Both the position numbers and the translations under genes were made by a program. A stretch of 64,000 nt of DNA, from positions 30,486 through 94,485 of IMG/VR virus record IMGVR_UViG_3300043567_001187. One strand, given 5' to 3'. Source of the DNA: a virus. Shown piece by piece: positions 35,112 through 44,464 of the stretch; position 1 is the stretch's first letter; each line of letters starts with the position of its first letter. Below the pieces are notes generated by a model. That model saw only the letters and a list, made by a program, of their open reading frames with translations, was not told where the DNA came from and searched no databases.

Positions 35112-36250
35112 GTTCTATAAAAATTTTTTATAGTATCACATACATAGTCTACATCTTCTATAGACATTCCATGATGTGCGCCAAGTAAAAATCCATTTTT
35201 CATTATGGTATCAGCATTAATAAATGGCTTTAAATACTGTCTATATATAGGATGTCTGGTAACATTACCGGCAAAAGTTACACGAGTCTGAACACCATTT
35301 GATTCTAGGTAGTTAAGCAGGTCAAGTCTGTTATCGGCCTGTAGCGGTATGGCTAACCAATTAGGTTTTATGCTGTCATCTGGTAATAAAACTTGTTCAC
35401 AATCCAATAAATTAGCTATATATCTTTCTATATTATCTCTACGTATTTTAGCAAAAACTTCAAATTTTTTAAGTTGAACTAATCCGAATGCAGCATTCAT
35501 TTCACTACTTTTCATATTGTATCCTAAGAAACCATATAAAAATTTATGATCATATGGAATACCATCAACACTGTGGTTGAATCTATCACTCATTATTTCA
35601 GAATTATCTCCCAATCTACCCCAATCTCTAATATTTAAACAGGTATCTCGTAATTTACTATCATTAAACATTACCATTCCGCCAGACCCACCAGCGGTAA
35701 TAACATGACTAGCATAAAAACTAGTTGTGCTAATATCACTTTCTAGAGTATGAGTAATCGTATCAGCAGAATCTTCTATCAGCACAATATCGTCTCTACC
35801 CATATCAATAAGTGCCTGTTTTAATAGTCTCCACTCTGGCTTATTTCCAATTAAGTTTGGCAACATAATTACCTTAATAGAATCATCTACTAGGTCTAGC
35901 ACCTGTATCAACGATGGTACATATGATGTTAATTCCACATCGCAAAAAACAGGTTCTAGGCCAAGTTGGACTATTGGTGCCAAAGTAGTGGAAAAAGTAC
36001 AAGCAGGAGTTATAACTCGACTACCTTTTGGCAGTTGTAAACTAGCTAATGCTAACAAACACGCGGACGATCCAGAATTAACAAATACTCCGTATTTTTT
36101 ACCGAATGTTTCTGATATCTTTTCTTCAAATTCTACGCTTCTTGGTCCAAATCCAGCCAACCAACCATCTTGTAAGCATTGTGTTACAGCATCTATTTCT
36201 TCCTGTCCGTAAGATTCAAACTTGTTGGGCGCGTACCATATTTTTTTCAT
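35108..36250 (-). CDS. NDP-4-keto-6-deoxyhexose 3-dehydratase (RfbH/ColD type)
   Basis: 380 aa of the DegT/DnrJ/EryC1 PLP fold. GWLAGFGPRSVEFEEK, NSGSSACLLALASL, DSADTITHTLE, then SFYASHVITAGGSGG: the PLP lysine is His here. That Lys-to-His change is the mark of RfbH (E1) and ColD, which remove the C3 hydroxyl instead of transaminating. NIRDWGR and PYDHKFLYGFLGYNMKSSEM also match RfbH. No [2Fe-2S] partner is seen, which favours the one-enzyme ColD route. Product would be a 3,6-dideoxy-4-ketohexose. Confidence 0.78.
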   Translation of the reverse strand: MKKIWYAPNKFESYGQEEIDAVTQCLQDGWLAGFGPRSVEFEEKISETFGKKYGVFVNSGSSACLLALASLQLPKGSRVITPACTFSTTLAPIVQLGLEPVFCDVELTSYVPSLIQVLDLVDDSIKVIMLPNLIGNKPEWRLLKQALIDMGRDDIVLIEDSADTITHTLESDISTTSFYASHVITAGGSGGMVMFNDSKLRDTCLNIRDWGRLGDNSEIMSDRFNHSVDGIPYDHKFLYGFLGYNMKSSEMNAAFGLVQLKKFEVFAKIRRDNIERYIANLLDCEQVLLPDDSIKPNWLAIPLQADNRLDLLNYLESNGVQTRVTFAGNVTRHPIYRQYLKPFINADTIMKNGFLLGAHHGMSIEDVDYVCDTIKNFYRT

Positions 36251-37025
36251 AATTATTTACCATTATATTAAATGTGTTATTTATACCTGTTGTTAAACCT
36301 ATAAAATTGATACCAATATCTATAAAATTGCCTATATATTCATTATCCATTTCTGATGAACAAAATTTAATGTTACTTTTTTTATGGTGGTCGAGTTCGT
36401 TTATCAGTTGAGTAATATTTGATAGTTTGTACTTATTATTATAAACACAGTCTATAGTCTTTGGCAATCCACTATTTATTAGATATGCTTCAATGATCGA
36501 TAAAAGATCTGGCATGTAAATAAAATCCATGAATTTATCTTTATGTATGATGAGATTCTCGCCAATTATATATCTTAAAATATTAGACTTAATGAATCTT
36601 CTTTCATTTTCATTATGGTCAAATACAGCATAAATTCTTAAGTTATAAAAATTTTCAAATGTATGAATAATAGAGTTAATATATCTTTTACTAGAGCCAT
36701 AAGGAGAATTGGGGCTGAATATCTCTGCTCCAGAACCAAATGTTATTAATTTATTAAAATGGTTTTTATTGTTTAATAAATTTTTAAACATCAGTATATT
36801 TTTATTATATATATTCATATCCTCTTGTAATAGTCTATTTCCTCCAACAATTGCTGTATGAATAATAACATCAAAATATTTATCTTTAAACCAAGAGCTT
36901 AATGATGAGCTATCTGTTAAATCTAGTGTTTGCCTATTAATTTGTGTTATATTATATATATTTTTAAATTTATGAAAAATAGCCTGAGCTATATATCCAT
37001 TAGATCCTGTAATTAATATATTCAT
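36216..37025 (-). CDS. NAD(P)-dependent epimerase/dehydratase (extended SDR)
   Basis: 269 aa from ATG 37025 (NILITGSNGYIAQAIF). GxxGxxA nucleotide site, IIHTAIVGGN, and YGSSKRYINSI with the catalytic Tyr-x3-Lys. Reduces or epimerises an activated sugar in the locus. Overlaps the 3-dehydratase by 35 bases. Confidence 0.8.
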   Translation of the reverse strand: MNILITGSNGYIAQAIFHKFKNIYNITQINRQTLDLTDSSSLSSWFKDKYFDVIIHTAIVGGNRLLQEDMNIYNKNILMFKNLLNNKNHFNKLITFGSGAEIFSPNSPYGSSKRYINSIIHTFENFYNLRIYAVFDHNENERRFIKSNILRYIIGENLIIHKDKFMDFIYMPDLLSIIEAYLINSGLPKTIDCVYNNKYKLSNITQLINELDHHKKSNIKFCSSEMDNEYIGNFIDIGINFIGLTTGINNTFNIMVNNYEKNMVRAQQV

Positions 37026-37029
37026 TATG

Positions 37030-37947
37030 TTATTTTTCTGTAATAAATTTTGATAACCCAATCAATGTTTCATCTATATTTTTTGAAATAAGCTGTACAT
37101 TACTATTGGGATACCTGTAAGAAAAATATTTTTCAATGATTGGTAATTTTTTAGGAATGCCTCCTGATAATAATATATTACTATTATTTGGAGAGATTAA
37201 TAAAGACTCATATTGTATTAAATAATTTTTAATTATAGATCCTATAAAATTTTTAATAGTAAAATTTGTTTCATTTATTTTTGATACGGATCCACCATCA
37301 GTATATTTATCAGACTGAGGAAAACAATTAAGATCTATATCCAGATCTGATCTAATTATATCTTGTAAAGATAATCTATTTATATAAGAAAAAAAATCAA
37401 TGTTTATTTGATTAAAAAATTTAGAAAAAACATTTAATGATCTTCCACTTGGTATATATGAATGAATATGTAATTCATTGTATTCATCTTTATAGACTAC
37501 TTGGGATCCTGTTCCCATATTTATAAGTATATTTTTATTTGGTAATAATTCAGCTGATTTTATAACACATTGAGTATCGATAAACGGAGTAATGACATTT
37601 ATATTTAAAATTTTACCTATAATATTATTATTTATAGGATCAACAAAGATATCTTTGATAATACATGACTCTTTATTTTTAACTCCTTCTATATTAGAGC
37701 ATTTCCAAGAATAATATACATCATCTATATATTTACCACCTAATATAGAACATATTGCTATGCTATCAATATTATCATATTGACTAATGATATTTTCAAG
37801 ATGTTTTATGATAGTTTGTTTTTGAATTTGATTGCATGTTTTTAATGGGGATTCTATAACTAAGTATTTAGAAAAATTATTATTTTCTGTTTTATATAGA
37901 GTTGATTTTATGTACGATGCACCAAAATCAATTAATAAATATTTCAT
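37030..37947 (-). CDS. FGGY/actin-fold sugar kinase-like protein
   Basis: 305 aa. KYLLIDFGASYIKSTLYK (phosphate-1 loop), NKNILINMGTGSQVVYKD (phosphate-2) and SNILLSGGIPKKLPII (adenosine motif) in order of the actin/hexokinase kinases, shorter than typical FGGY proteins. Between the cyclase-like gene and the SDR. It may phosphorylate a sugar such as sedoheptulose; substrate is inference only. Confidence 0.6.
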   Translation of the reverse strand: MKYLLIDFGASYIKSTLYKTENNNFSKYLVIESPLKTCNQIQKQTIIKHLENIISQYDNIDSIAICSILGGKYIDDVYYSWKCSNIEGVKNKESCIIKDIFVDPINNNIIGKILNINVITPFIDTQCVIKSAELLPNKNILINMGTGSQVVYKDEYNELHIHSYIPSGRSLNVFSKFFNQINIDFFSYINRLSLQDIIRSDLDIDLNCFPQSDKYTDGGSVSKINETNFTIKNFIGSIIKNYLIQYESLLISPNNSNILLSGGIPKKLPIIEKYFSYRYPNSNVQLISKNIDETLIGLSKFITEK

Positions 37948-38950
37948 AAATTTTTTTCATTAATTTATCATCTAATATAGTAGGAACAAATTTTGTTATT
38001 CCTGGACTTTCAACTACAATCAGAGATATGGTGTTTAATTGCATTTTTTTATCGTGTTTAAGATAATTCATTACTAAATCTGGATTTATATTTTTAATTT
38101 TTTCTAATGAAGTAAATTTATTAACTATTGATGTTATTTGTTCAGATTTACCGAACAATTGATTTATTATCTCTATGCCTAATATAACTGCTTCTCCATG
38201 AGGTATAGCATAGTTTGATGCAGACTCTATTGCATGTCCGAAAGAATGTCCATAATTTAAAGACTTTCTAATATTTTTTTCAAATTCATCATATTCTACT
38301 ATAGTCTTCTTGATTATTAAACTATGGAAAATTTTCTCTTTTAACGATATATTATCTAATAATGATATATACGGCTCTCCAGCGATAATAAAAAATTTCA
38401 CCACTTCTCCCATTCCGCTCAAAATTTCTTTCTGTGTTAATGACTGTAAAAAATTTGTATCAATGATAACAGATCTTGGTGCTGAGAACAAAGCCAGTTG
38501 ATTTTTCATCTGATTAAAATTTAGTGCTGTTTTACCACCTATACAACTATCACATTGAGATAAAAGTGTAGTTGGAACATATATCCAATTAATACCTCTT
38601 TTATACATACTTCCAACAAATGCTCCAATATCTTGTGTTATTCCTCCTCCAATTACATATAAAATATTACCTTTATTAAAATTTTTATTAGATAACCATT
38701 CACAAATTTTTAATACAGTTTCTATACTTTTATTATTTTCTGTAGCATCTATTGGCATCATATTATGATGTGATATATTGTATATTTTTTGTATATTTTT
38801 ATCTATAATTAAAAAATCATTATCTTTAAAATTAGGAATAAAATCCATGAATTTAACAGTATAATTATATGGATTAGAAGATATATTTATATTTGTTAGT
38901 AACTCTTCACTACAATTAAACTCTATGCTATCTATAATAAATTTATTCAT
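37928..38950 (-). CDS. 3-dehydroquinate-synthase-like sugar phosphate cyclase
   Basis: 340 aa. LYVIGGGITQDIGAFVGSMYKRG NAD site, VPTTLLSQCDSCIGGKTALN, GMGEVVKF, RKSLNYGHSFGHAIE and PHGEAVILG: the zinc ligands and the main catalytic residues of the AroB fold are all recognisable. No other shikimate gene is near, so a housekeeping AroB role is unlikely. In a glycan locus it probably makes a cyclitol or other carbocycle from a heptulose or similar phosphate. Confidence 0.75.
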   Translation of the reverse strand: MNKFIIDSIEFNCSEELLTNINISSNPYNYTVKFMDFIPNFKDNDFLIIDKNIQKIYNISHHNMMPIDATENNKSIETVLKICEWLSNKNFNKGNILYVIGGGITQDIGAFVGSMYKRGINWIYVPTTLLSQCDSCIGGKTALNFNQMKNQLALFSAPRSVIIDTNFLQSLTQKEILSGMGEVVKFFIIAGEPYISLLDNISLKEKIFHSLIIKKTIVEYDEFEKNIRKSLNYGHSFGHAIESASNYAIPHGEAVILGIEIINQLFGKSEQITSIVNKFTSLEKIKNINPDLVMNYLKHDKKMQLNTISLIVVESPGITKFVPTILDDKLMKKIYEIFIN

Positions 38951-38951
38951 T

Positions 38952-39578
38952 TTATATTCCTAATAAACTATATCCACCATCAATGATAATGTTTTGACCA
39001 GTCATATTTCTATTTCTTAGCATAAAAATGCACATATCTGCTATGTCGGATGGTTCTGTCATGCCTAATGGTATTGATTGATTTAAAAAATCTAATCTTT
39101 CTATACTATTATTTTTTTTAGTTAAATTAGTTAATACAAATCCTGGTGAAATCATATTTACTTTAATTTTATTGACTGACATTTCAATGGCTAGAGTTTT
39201 TACCGCTCCATACATGGCGTGTTTTGACATAGCGTATGCTAACCTTCCAACCCTTGACTCTGTAGCATAAATAGAGCCTATTGCAATTATATTTGCTTCT
39301 GTATTAAATTTAATATTTTTACATAGCTCTACAAAGGATAGGGCATTAATTTTAAATATATTTTGTAAATCTATTTCTGTATATTCATGGTATGGTTTTG
39401 GATCATTTACTCCAGCACAATATATTAATCCATCAATATTTTCATTAGTATATTTTATGTTTTTTGAAAGATCGCAATCGTTTCTAGATATTTCTATTGT
39501 GTCTATATTTGTACTTTTGCATTTATGAGCTATAGACGATCCTATTCCGCCAGTAGATCCAGTTAATACTACTCTCAT
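38952..39578 (-). CDS. Short-chain dehydrogenase/reductase
   Basis: 208 aa. VVLTGSTGGIGSSIAHK nucleotide site, IYCAGVND, IAIGSIYATES, YAMSKHAM with Tyr-x3-Lys, and NMISPGFVLT. Classical SDR, likely the keto-reductase of the pathway after the ThDP enzyme. Confidence 0.85.
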   Translation of the reverse strand: MRVVLTGSTGGIGSSIAHKCKSTNIDTIEISRNDCDLSKNIKYTNENIDGLIYCAGVNDPKPYHEYTEIDLQNIFKINALSFVELCKNIKFNTEANIIAIGSIYATESRVGRLAYAMSKHAMYGAVKTLAIEMSVNKIKVNMISPGFVLTNLTKKNNSIERLDFLNQSIPLGMTEPSDIADMCIFMLRNRNMTGQNIIIDGGYSLLGI

Positions 39579-39581
39579 AAC

Positions 39582-41339
39582 TTAAAAAACTTCTGAGATA
39601 TACATATCGGTAAGAGAGCCAGGAATGATATTTCCGTTGTCATCTATACCCTTATGTGTAACTTTTGGCTCATGTCTTTCTTTTGGATGTGTAAAGACCT
39701 CAATAATACATGGATTATTATAGCTTTTGCCTTGCTTGAGGCAAGAAATTATTTCATCGTTAGATCTAATAGCAAAATATTTTATGCCAAACGCCTCACA
39801 TATGTTTTTAAAGTTTGGAAGCGTAACGCCATTAGTTGGTCCGCTAGCAAATTCCGATCCTTTAAAAAATGATTCTTGTGTAAGTTTTATTGATAAATAT
39901 CCATCATTGTTAATCAATAATATACATATTGGTAAATTATAATGTTTGATAGTTTGTAAATCTTGTAAATTCATCATAATACTTCCATCTCCTTCTATAC
40001 ATATTGTGGAAGTTTTTTTATTTGCTATACAAGCTCCTATGCTCGCTGGCAAACCATATCCCATACTTGCGCATCCAACATTTGTAAAAAGTTTTTGATT
40101 AGAATGTAATTGATATGTTTGTAGTGTTATTACATGAGCACTACCATTGCTGGTCACTATAGATTCCTTATCCCATATTTTTGTTGCTTGATTAATTAGT
40201 TCATAAAAACTAGTATAATTTTGTAAATTTTTATGTTTAGGATATGAATAGATTTGATTATTTCTGATTTTATGAATATAATTTATCCATTCTGTTTTTT
40301 CTTTTAAGTATTTATCATCAATTTTTATTGAGTCTATTGTATCAAAAAAATTTCTTAAATCTCCAATAATTTTTAAATCTATCTTAAATGAGTGTTTATT
40401 TATTTCATTTTCATCAATATCAATAATAACTTTTTTAGAATTAGGAGAAAAAGCTTTAATATTATATCCTGTCATTTTTACTGGAAGTCTTGATCCTAAG
40501 CATATTAAAAGATCTGATTCTTGAACAATCGTATTTGATGTTAATTGACCAAGAATACCTATTCTGCCCATATAATGGTTATATTCATTATCTATACAGT
40601 CAACGCCAGAATGTGGACCAGTAACAATAGGAAGATTAAATTTATCTAAGAATTTAAGTAGTCTATCTGATGTATTTGATAGACATATGCCATTACCTGT
40701 TATGACTAATGGTTTATTTGATAAGCCGATTAACTCCATTAAAGCCAATATTTGATCTTGTTCTATATCTTTATATTCATTTTTATGATGAAAATGTTTT
40801 AATAATGTTTCATCGACAACAGCTCCCTGTATATCTAACGGAATATCTACCCATACTGGGCCTGGGCGTCCATCCAAACAAATGCTATATGTTTTTTCTA
40901 ATTCATATAATATATCTTCTGGTTTATTTATCAATACAGAATATTTTGTAATAGAAGATACTAATTTTACTATATCGAATTCTTGATCTCCAATCTGCCG
41001 ACACCCTGTTTCTTTTGATAGTTGTGATCTGGAAACTTGTCCAGAAATAAATATTCCTGGTATACTGTCGAGCCACATACCCAATAGCCCCGTTATAGTA
41101 TTTGTTCCTCCTGGTCCAGTTGTAACAATATTTGCGCACAGATTATTCGATTGCCTATAATACCCTTCTGCTGCCATCGCTAGTGCTTGTTCATGATGAA
41201 AACAATATGTATTTATAGTGTTCTGGTATTTATTAAGACTATCAATTAAGTGTATACATCCACCGCCAGAAATAGTAAAAACATCTTTTATATTTTTGGA
41301 TAAAAGAAAATCTATAACAATATCTGAAACTTTTTTCAT
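39582..41339 (-). CDS. ThDP-dependent enzyme of the acetolactate-synthase family
   Basis: 585 aa. FTISGGGCIHLID, HHEQALAMAAEGYYR with the activating Glu, NIVTTGPGGTNTITGLLG, CRQIGDQEFDIVKLV and the C-terminal GDGSIMMNLQDLQT with NNDGYLS (ThDP Mg site GDG-x-NN). Such enzymes in O-antigen loci add a two-carbon acetyl unit to a 4-keto sugar (YerE in yersiniose) or make an unusual ketose. It directly precedes an SDR and follows the NeuB-like gene. True acetolactate synthase is unlikely in this setting. Confidence 0.8.
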   Translation of the reverse strand: MKKVSDIVIDFLLSKNIKDVFTISGGGCIHLIDSLNKYQNTINTYCFHHEQALAMAAEGYYRQSNNLCANIVTTGPGGTNTITGLLGMWLDSIPGIFISGQVSRSQLSKETGCRQIGDQEFDIVKLVSSITKYSVLINKPEDILYELEKTYSICLDGRPGPVWVDIPLDIQGAVVDETLLKHFHHKNEYKDIEQDQILALMELIGLSNKPLVITGNGICLSNTSDRLLKFLDKFNLPIVTGPHSGVDCIDNEYNHYMGRIGILGQLTSNTIVQESDLLICLGSRLPVKMTGYNIKAFSPNSKKVIIDIDENEINKHSFKIDLKIIGDLRNFFDTIDSIKIDDKYLKEKTEWINYIHKIRNNQIYSYPKHKNLQNYTSFYELINQATKIWDKESIVTSNGSAHVITLQTYQLHSNQKLFTNVGCASMGYGLPASIGACIANKKTSTICIEGDGSIMMNLQDLQTIKHYNLPICILLINNDGYLSIKLTQESFFKGSEFASGPTNGVTLPNFKNICEAFGIKYFAIRSNDEIISCLKQGKSYNNPCIIEVFTHPKERHEPKVTHKGIDDNGNIIPGSLTDMYISEVF

Positions 41340-42403
41340 GTTATATCGTTAATAGTTAGAGGATTATCTTTTTTTAAATTTTTATTTGCTATACAATCTT
41401 TTTCTATAAAATTTCTAGATGTAAATTGTCCTATTTCTTTTTGATACGGTATAGCGCTGTATAGATCATTAATTGTGATTTTTGATCCTTTTTTGATATT
41501 CTTTTTAAGATAAAGTCCACGATATAGAGACTCCAGATATTCTATCTCTTTTGAGTCTATGGTACGTCTTTCTACGTTTGCTGTTCCACACATAGATTGA
41601 GCAGTATGAAAAGCTTTAAACCATTCATCGATTTGGTGTGGTAAGGAACAGTACGGTGAAACTTCCTTTTGAATGTGGTTTTTGGGATATGGGATATCAA
41701 TATGTCTTTCCCATGTTCTGGCTCCTTTAGCATAAGATATTAGCATAGATGAATGCCAGTCGTGATACTCGTGAGTAGATAAGCCTATAGTTAGATCTGG
41801 ATATTGATTTTTTAGATAGTCTATTTGATCTAGTTCCAACTCATTATCTTCGCTAGGATATTTAGAAACACAATGATTGAGTGCGATTGGTATTTTTCTA
41901 TTTAAAAAAAATTTAACGCTGTCATCAATTTGTTTTTCATTAGCTCCGCCAGTAGAGAGTATAATGGGTTTTTTTGTTGCTGCTATTTTTTGTAAAAGTA
42001 TCCAGTCGTTAAGGTCGGAACTAGCCACTTTAATTATTGGCATATCGAATTTGACGCAAAGGTCTACTGATGGTTCATCAAACGCTGTAGCCATAGGTAT
42101 ACAGCCATTATCTTTGATATACAGTACAAGATCTTCAAATTCTTGAGAAGACAGTTTTGTTTGGCTGGTTTTCTCTATGTATCGTAATCTTTTGGGTAAA
42201 GATGTCAGATTTTTTTCTTTCTTAGCCTGAAAATCTTTGTGTATAAAACTATCTACATCACGAAATTGTAGTTTAATAGATGCTTTAATATTATTATCCT
42301 TAACAACTTTTGCAAATTCTTTAATAATTTTTTTACCCCTAGTCACTGATCCCCAGTGATTATTGGCTAATTCTAATACGAATAGATTATTAAATATACT
42401 CAT
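41336..42403 (-). CDS. NeuB-family (sialic/nonulosonic acid) synthase
   Basis: 355 aa from ATG 42403 (ATGA overlap with the HAD gene). ANNHWGSV, IKLQFRDVDSFIHKDF, IPMATAFDEPSVD, KVASSDLNDW, IILSTGGAN and YAKGARTWERHID fit the NeuB barrel; the C-terminus from about 300 is an antifreeze-like SAF domain (LKKNIKKGSKITINDLYSA). It would condense PEP with a hexose or its phosphate. No CMP-NeuAc synthetase is in the window. Confidence 0.82.
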   Translation of the reverse strand: MSIFNNLFVLELANNHWGSVTRGKKIIKEFAKVVKDNNIKASIKLQFRDVDSFIHKDFQAKKEKNLTSLPKRLRYIEKTSQTKLSSQEFEDLVLYIKDNGCIPMATAFDEPSVDLCVKFDMPIIKVASSDLNDWILLQKIAATKKPIILSTGGANEKQIDDSVKFFLNRKIPIALNHCVSKYPSEDNELELDQIDYLKNQYPDLTIGLSTHEYHDWHSSMLISYAKGARTWERHIDIPYPKNHIQKEVSPYCSLPHQIDEWFKAFHTAQSMCGTANVERRTIDSKEIEYLESLYRGLYLKKNIKKGSKITINDLYSAIPYQKEIGQFTSRNFIEKDCIANKNLKKDNPLTINDIT

Positions 42404-42693
42404 ACCCAATCCTTTGTATTTATATTTTTATCATCAATAAAAAGATCGTAATATGGTTTGCCAAATTTGATATCGTGATATTTAACTCCCCAATCTTCAA
42501 ATTGTTTTTTAGTTGTTTCTGTCCAATCTATTCCGCTAACCGTACCTCTGGCAGTCCAATATATAACAGTGTGTCCCTCATCGTATAGAGTATTAGCCCT
42601 TTTTATATTTTCTATAATAGGAAAACTATTAGTATAGTCAGGTTTATTGGGGCTATGACAAATTGTGTCGTCAATATCTATGTATATTACCAT
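42400..42693 (-). CDS. HAD-family sugar phosphatase
   Basis: 97 aa. YIDIDDTICHSP carries the DxD nucleophile motif, VIYWTARGT is motif II, FGKPYYDLFIDDKN motif III/IV. Small HAD phosphatases accompany NeuB-like synthases and remove the 9-phosphate. Coupled to the synthase gene. Confidence 0.75.
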   Translation of the reverse strand: MVIYIDIDDTICHSPNKPDYTNSFPIIENIKRANTLYDEGHTVIYWTARGTVSGIDWTETTKKQFEDWGVKYHDIKFGKPYYDLFIDDKNINTKDWV

Positions 42694-43643
42694 ATAAATA
42701 TCTTTTTATAAAAATTAACTATTTCTGGAAGTTCACTAGAAAATATTTTTTTTGGTTCCCATCCTAAATTTCTCAACTTAGAATCATCTAAAGCATATCG
42801 TAAATCCTGACCAATTCTATTAAAAGAAAAATCAATATGTTTTAATGTATCAGATTCGTCTATATTATAGAGTTTAAGTATTTGTTTTATAGTATTTAGA
42901 TTTGATTGTTCAAACCCACCACATATATTATATATTTCGTTTTTATTATTAGATTCTATAATAGCTATTATAGCATCTGCTGTGTCTTGTGCATGTAGCC
43001 AATTTCTTATGGGTGAACCATTGTTATGTAGAGGAATTTTTCTGCCTAATAGTAGATATTTGCATGTTTTTGGAATTAATTTTTCTATATATTGACCGAT
43101 ACCATAATTATTAGTAGGTCTAACTATCACATATGGTATATTATATGTTCTATTCCATGCTAATATGAGCATATCTGCGGCTGCTTTTGTTGCAGAGTAG
43201 GGGTTGGAGGGTTTTAGTAGATCTTTTTCTGTATGTGCGCCATATATAATATCACCATAAACCTCGTCGGTGCTAAAATGTAGTAACGTTGGAACTGTAG
43301 AGTTTTCTTGACGATAGTTTTGTATAAGCTTTAATAGATTATGTACCCCGTCAATATTAGACTTAACAAAGTCATCACTATTTGAAATAGAATTACCAAC
43401 ATGTGTTTCTGCCGCAACATTTATTACATAGTCGCAATCATACAAAAACTTAAGGTCGTTGATATCGCAATGAACGAATGAAAAATTATCATATTTATTA
43501 AAATCATCTAGTAGATCAGTATTTGCTGCATATGTTATTTTATCCACGCCCTTAACATACCACCCCTTTTCTAAGCATGTTTTAGTAACATATGATCCTA
43601 TAAATCCCAAGCAGCCCGTAACATAAACTATCTTTTTATTCAT
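42687..43643 (-). CDS. rmlB: dTDP-glucose 4,6-dehydratase
   Basis: 318 aa from ATG 43643 (ATGA overlap; the GTG at 43655 is less likely). YVTGCLGFIGSYV, HCDINDL, NVAAETHVGNSI, FSTDEVYGD (catalytic Thr-Asp-Glu), NPYSATKAAADM (Tyr-x3-Lys), RPTNNYG. Makes NDP-4-keto-6-deoxyglucose, the substrate expected by the 3-dehydratase at 35108. Nucleotide (dTDP or CDP) not decided. Confidence 0.88.
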   Translation of the reverse strand: MNKKIVYVTGCLGFIGSYVTKTCLEKGWYVKGVDKITYAANTDLLDDFNKYDNFSFVHCDINDLKFLYDCDYVINVAAETHVGNSISNSDDFVKSNIDGVHNLLKLIQNYRQENSTVPTLLHFSTDEVYGDIIYGAHTEKDLLKPSNPYSATKAAADMLILAWNRTYNIPYVIVRPTNNYGIGQYIEKLIPKTCKYLLLGRKIPLHNNGSPIRNWLHAQDTADAIIAIIESNNKNEIYNICGGFEQSNLNTIKQILKLYNIDESDTLKHIDFSFNRIGQDLRYALDDSKLRNLGWEPKKIFSSELPEIVNFYKKIFIW

Positions 43644-44458
43644 TGTGAACCCCACACCATCTTATGGTAATCATTATACAGCTTATACGCTAAATCTTGC
43701 ATATTGAGAAAATATCTATTTTGAAATACTGACATTTGTGCTGGTGGTAGATTTGGCTTTAATCCAGAAAAATGCATAACGCACAAAGGTTTATTATCTA
43801 TTAACAACATATTTTCTTGTTGAACAAGATATCTTTGTTTAATATTCCAATATGCAACATTATACCCTGGATGACGAAAAATCTTAGTGTCATCATCAAA
43901 GTCTCCAGCAAATCTTAGCCAACCCTGCTCATTGACTAAGCCAGCGTCTGGTCTTGTTATCGGAAATAAAGATGTCTGCTCTTTCCACCACCGAATAAAA
44001 TTTAATCCTTTTTGGGAAGCTGCCCACACACCAGTATTATAATTACCAGATAATGATATAACTCTATTTTGTGGAAACATATTATCATTAGGTAATGGTT
44101 TGGTTATATGCGGAATAACAACGATAGAATGTTTTTCTGTAGTCTGCTGTAAATCATTATAATTATAATATGTATATGTATCACCATCTACAAAAATAGC
44201 AGTATCAAAATTCAAAACATCCAAAGCGTATTCTACTATGCTTACTCTGCCTACGATTAACCAATTATCTATGGGTAAGTTAATATCTTCTGGTGTTAAC
44301 TGTATATCCGCCAAAGAACAAGCCAACTTATCATTAATCAAAAGAATAGTAGTATGATCAGGATTATGTAGTTTAGCTGATTCTATAGCAAATTTACCCT
44401 GATTAATATAGTTTGTATCAAAAATAAAACAGATACATTTTTTAATATTATCGATCAT
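43640..44458 (-). CDS. GT-A glycosyltransferase-like protein
   Basis: 272 aa. FDTAIFVDGDTYTYYN contains the DxD metal site, KLHNPDHTTILLIN is the nucleotide-binding side, VWAASQKGLNFIRWW follows. Resembles glycosyltransferase family 8-like proteins, but the family is not certain. First gene of the glycan locus in the direction of transcription. Confidence 0.7.
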   Translation of the reverse strand: MIDNIKKCICFIFDTNYINQGKFAIESAKLHNPDHTTILLINDKLACSLADIQLTPEDINLPIDNWLIVGRVSIVEYALDVLNFDTAIFVDGDTYTYYNYNDLQQTTEKHSIVVIPHITKPLPNDNMFPQNRVISLSGNYNTGVWAASQKGLNFIRWWKEQTSLFPITRPDAGLVNEQGWLRFAGDFDDDTKIFRHPGYNVAYWNIKQRYLVQQENMLLIDNKPLCVMHFSGLKPNLPPAQMSVFQNRYFLNMQDLAYKLYNDYHKMVWGSQ

Positions 44459-44464
44459 AATATT

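Noticed and set aside
37928-38950. Housekeeping AroB of the host
   Set aside because: Embedded in a phage glycan locus with no other shikimate genes and strongly AT-rich like its neighbours.
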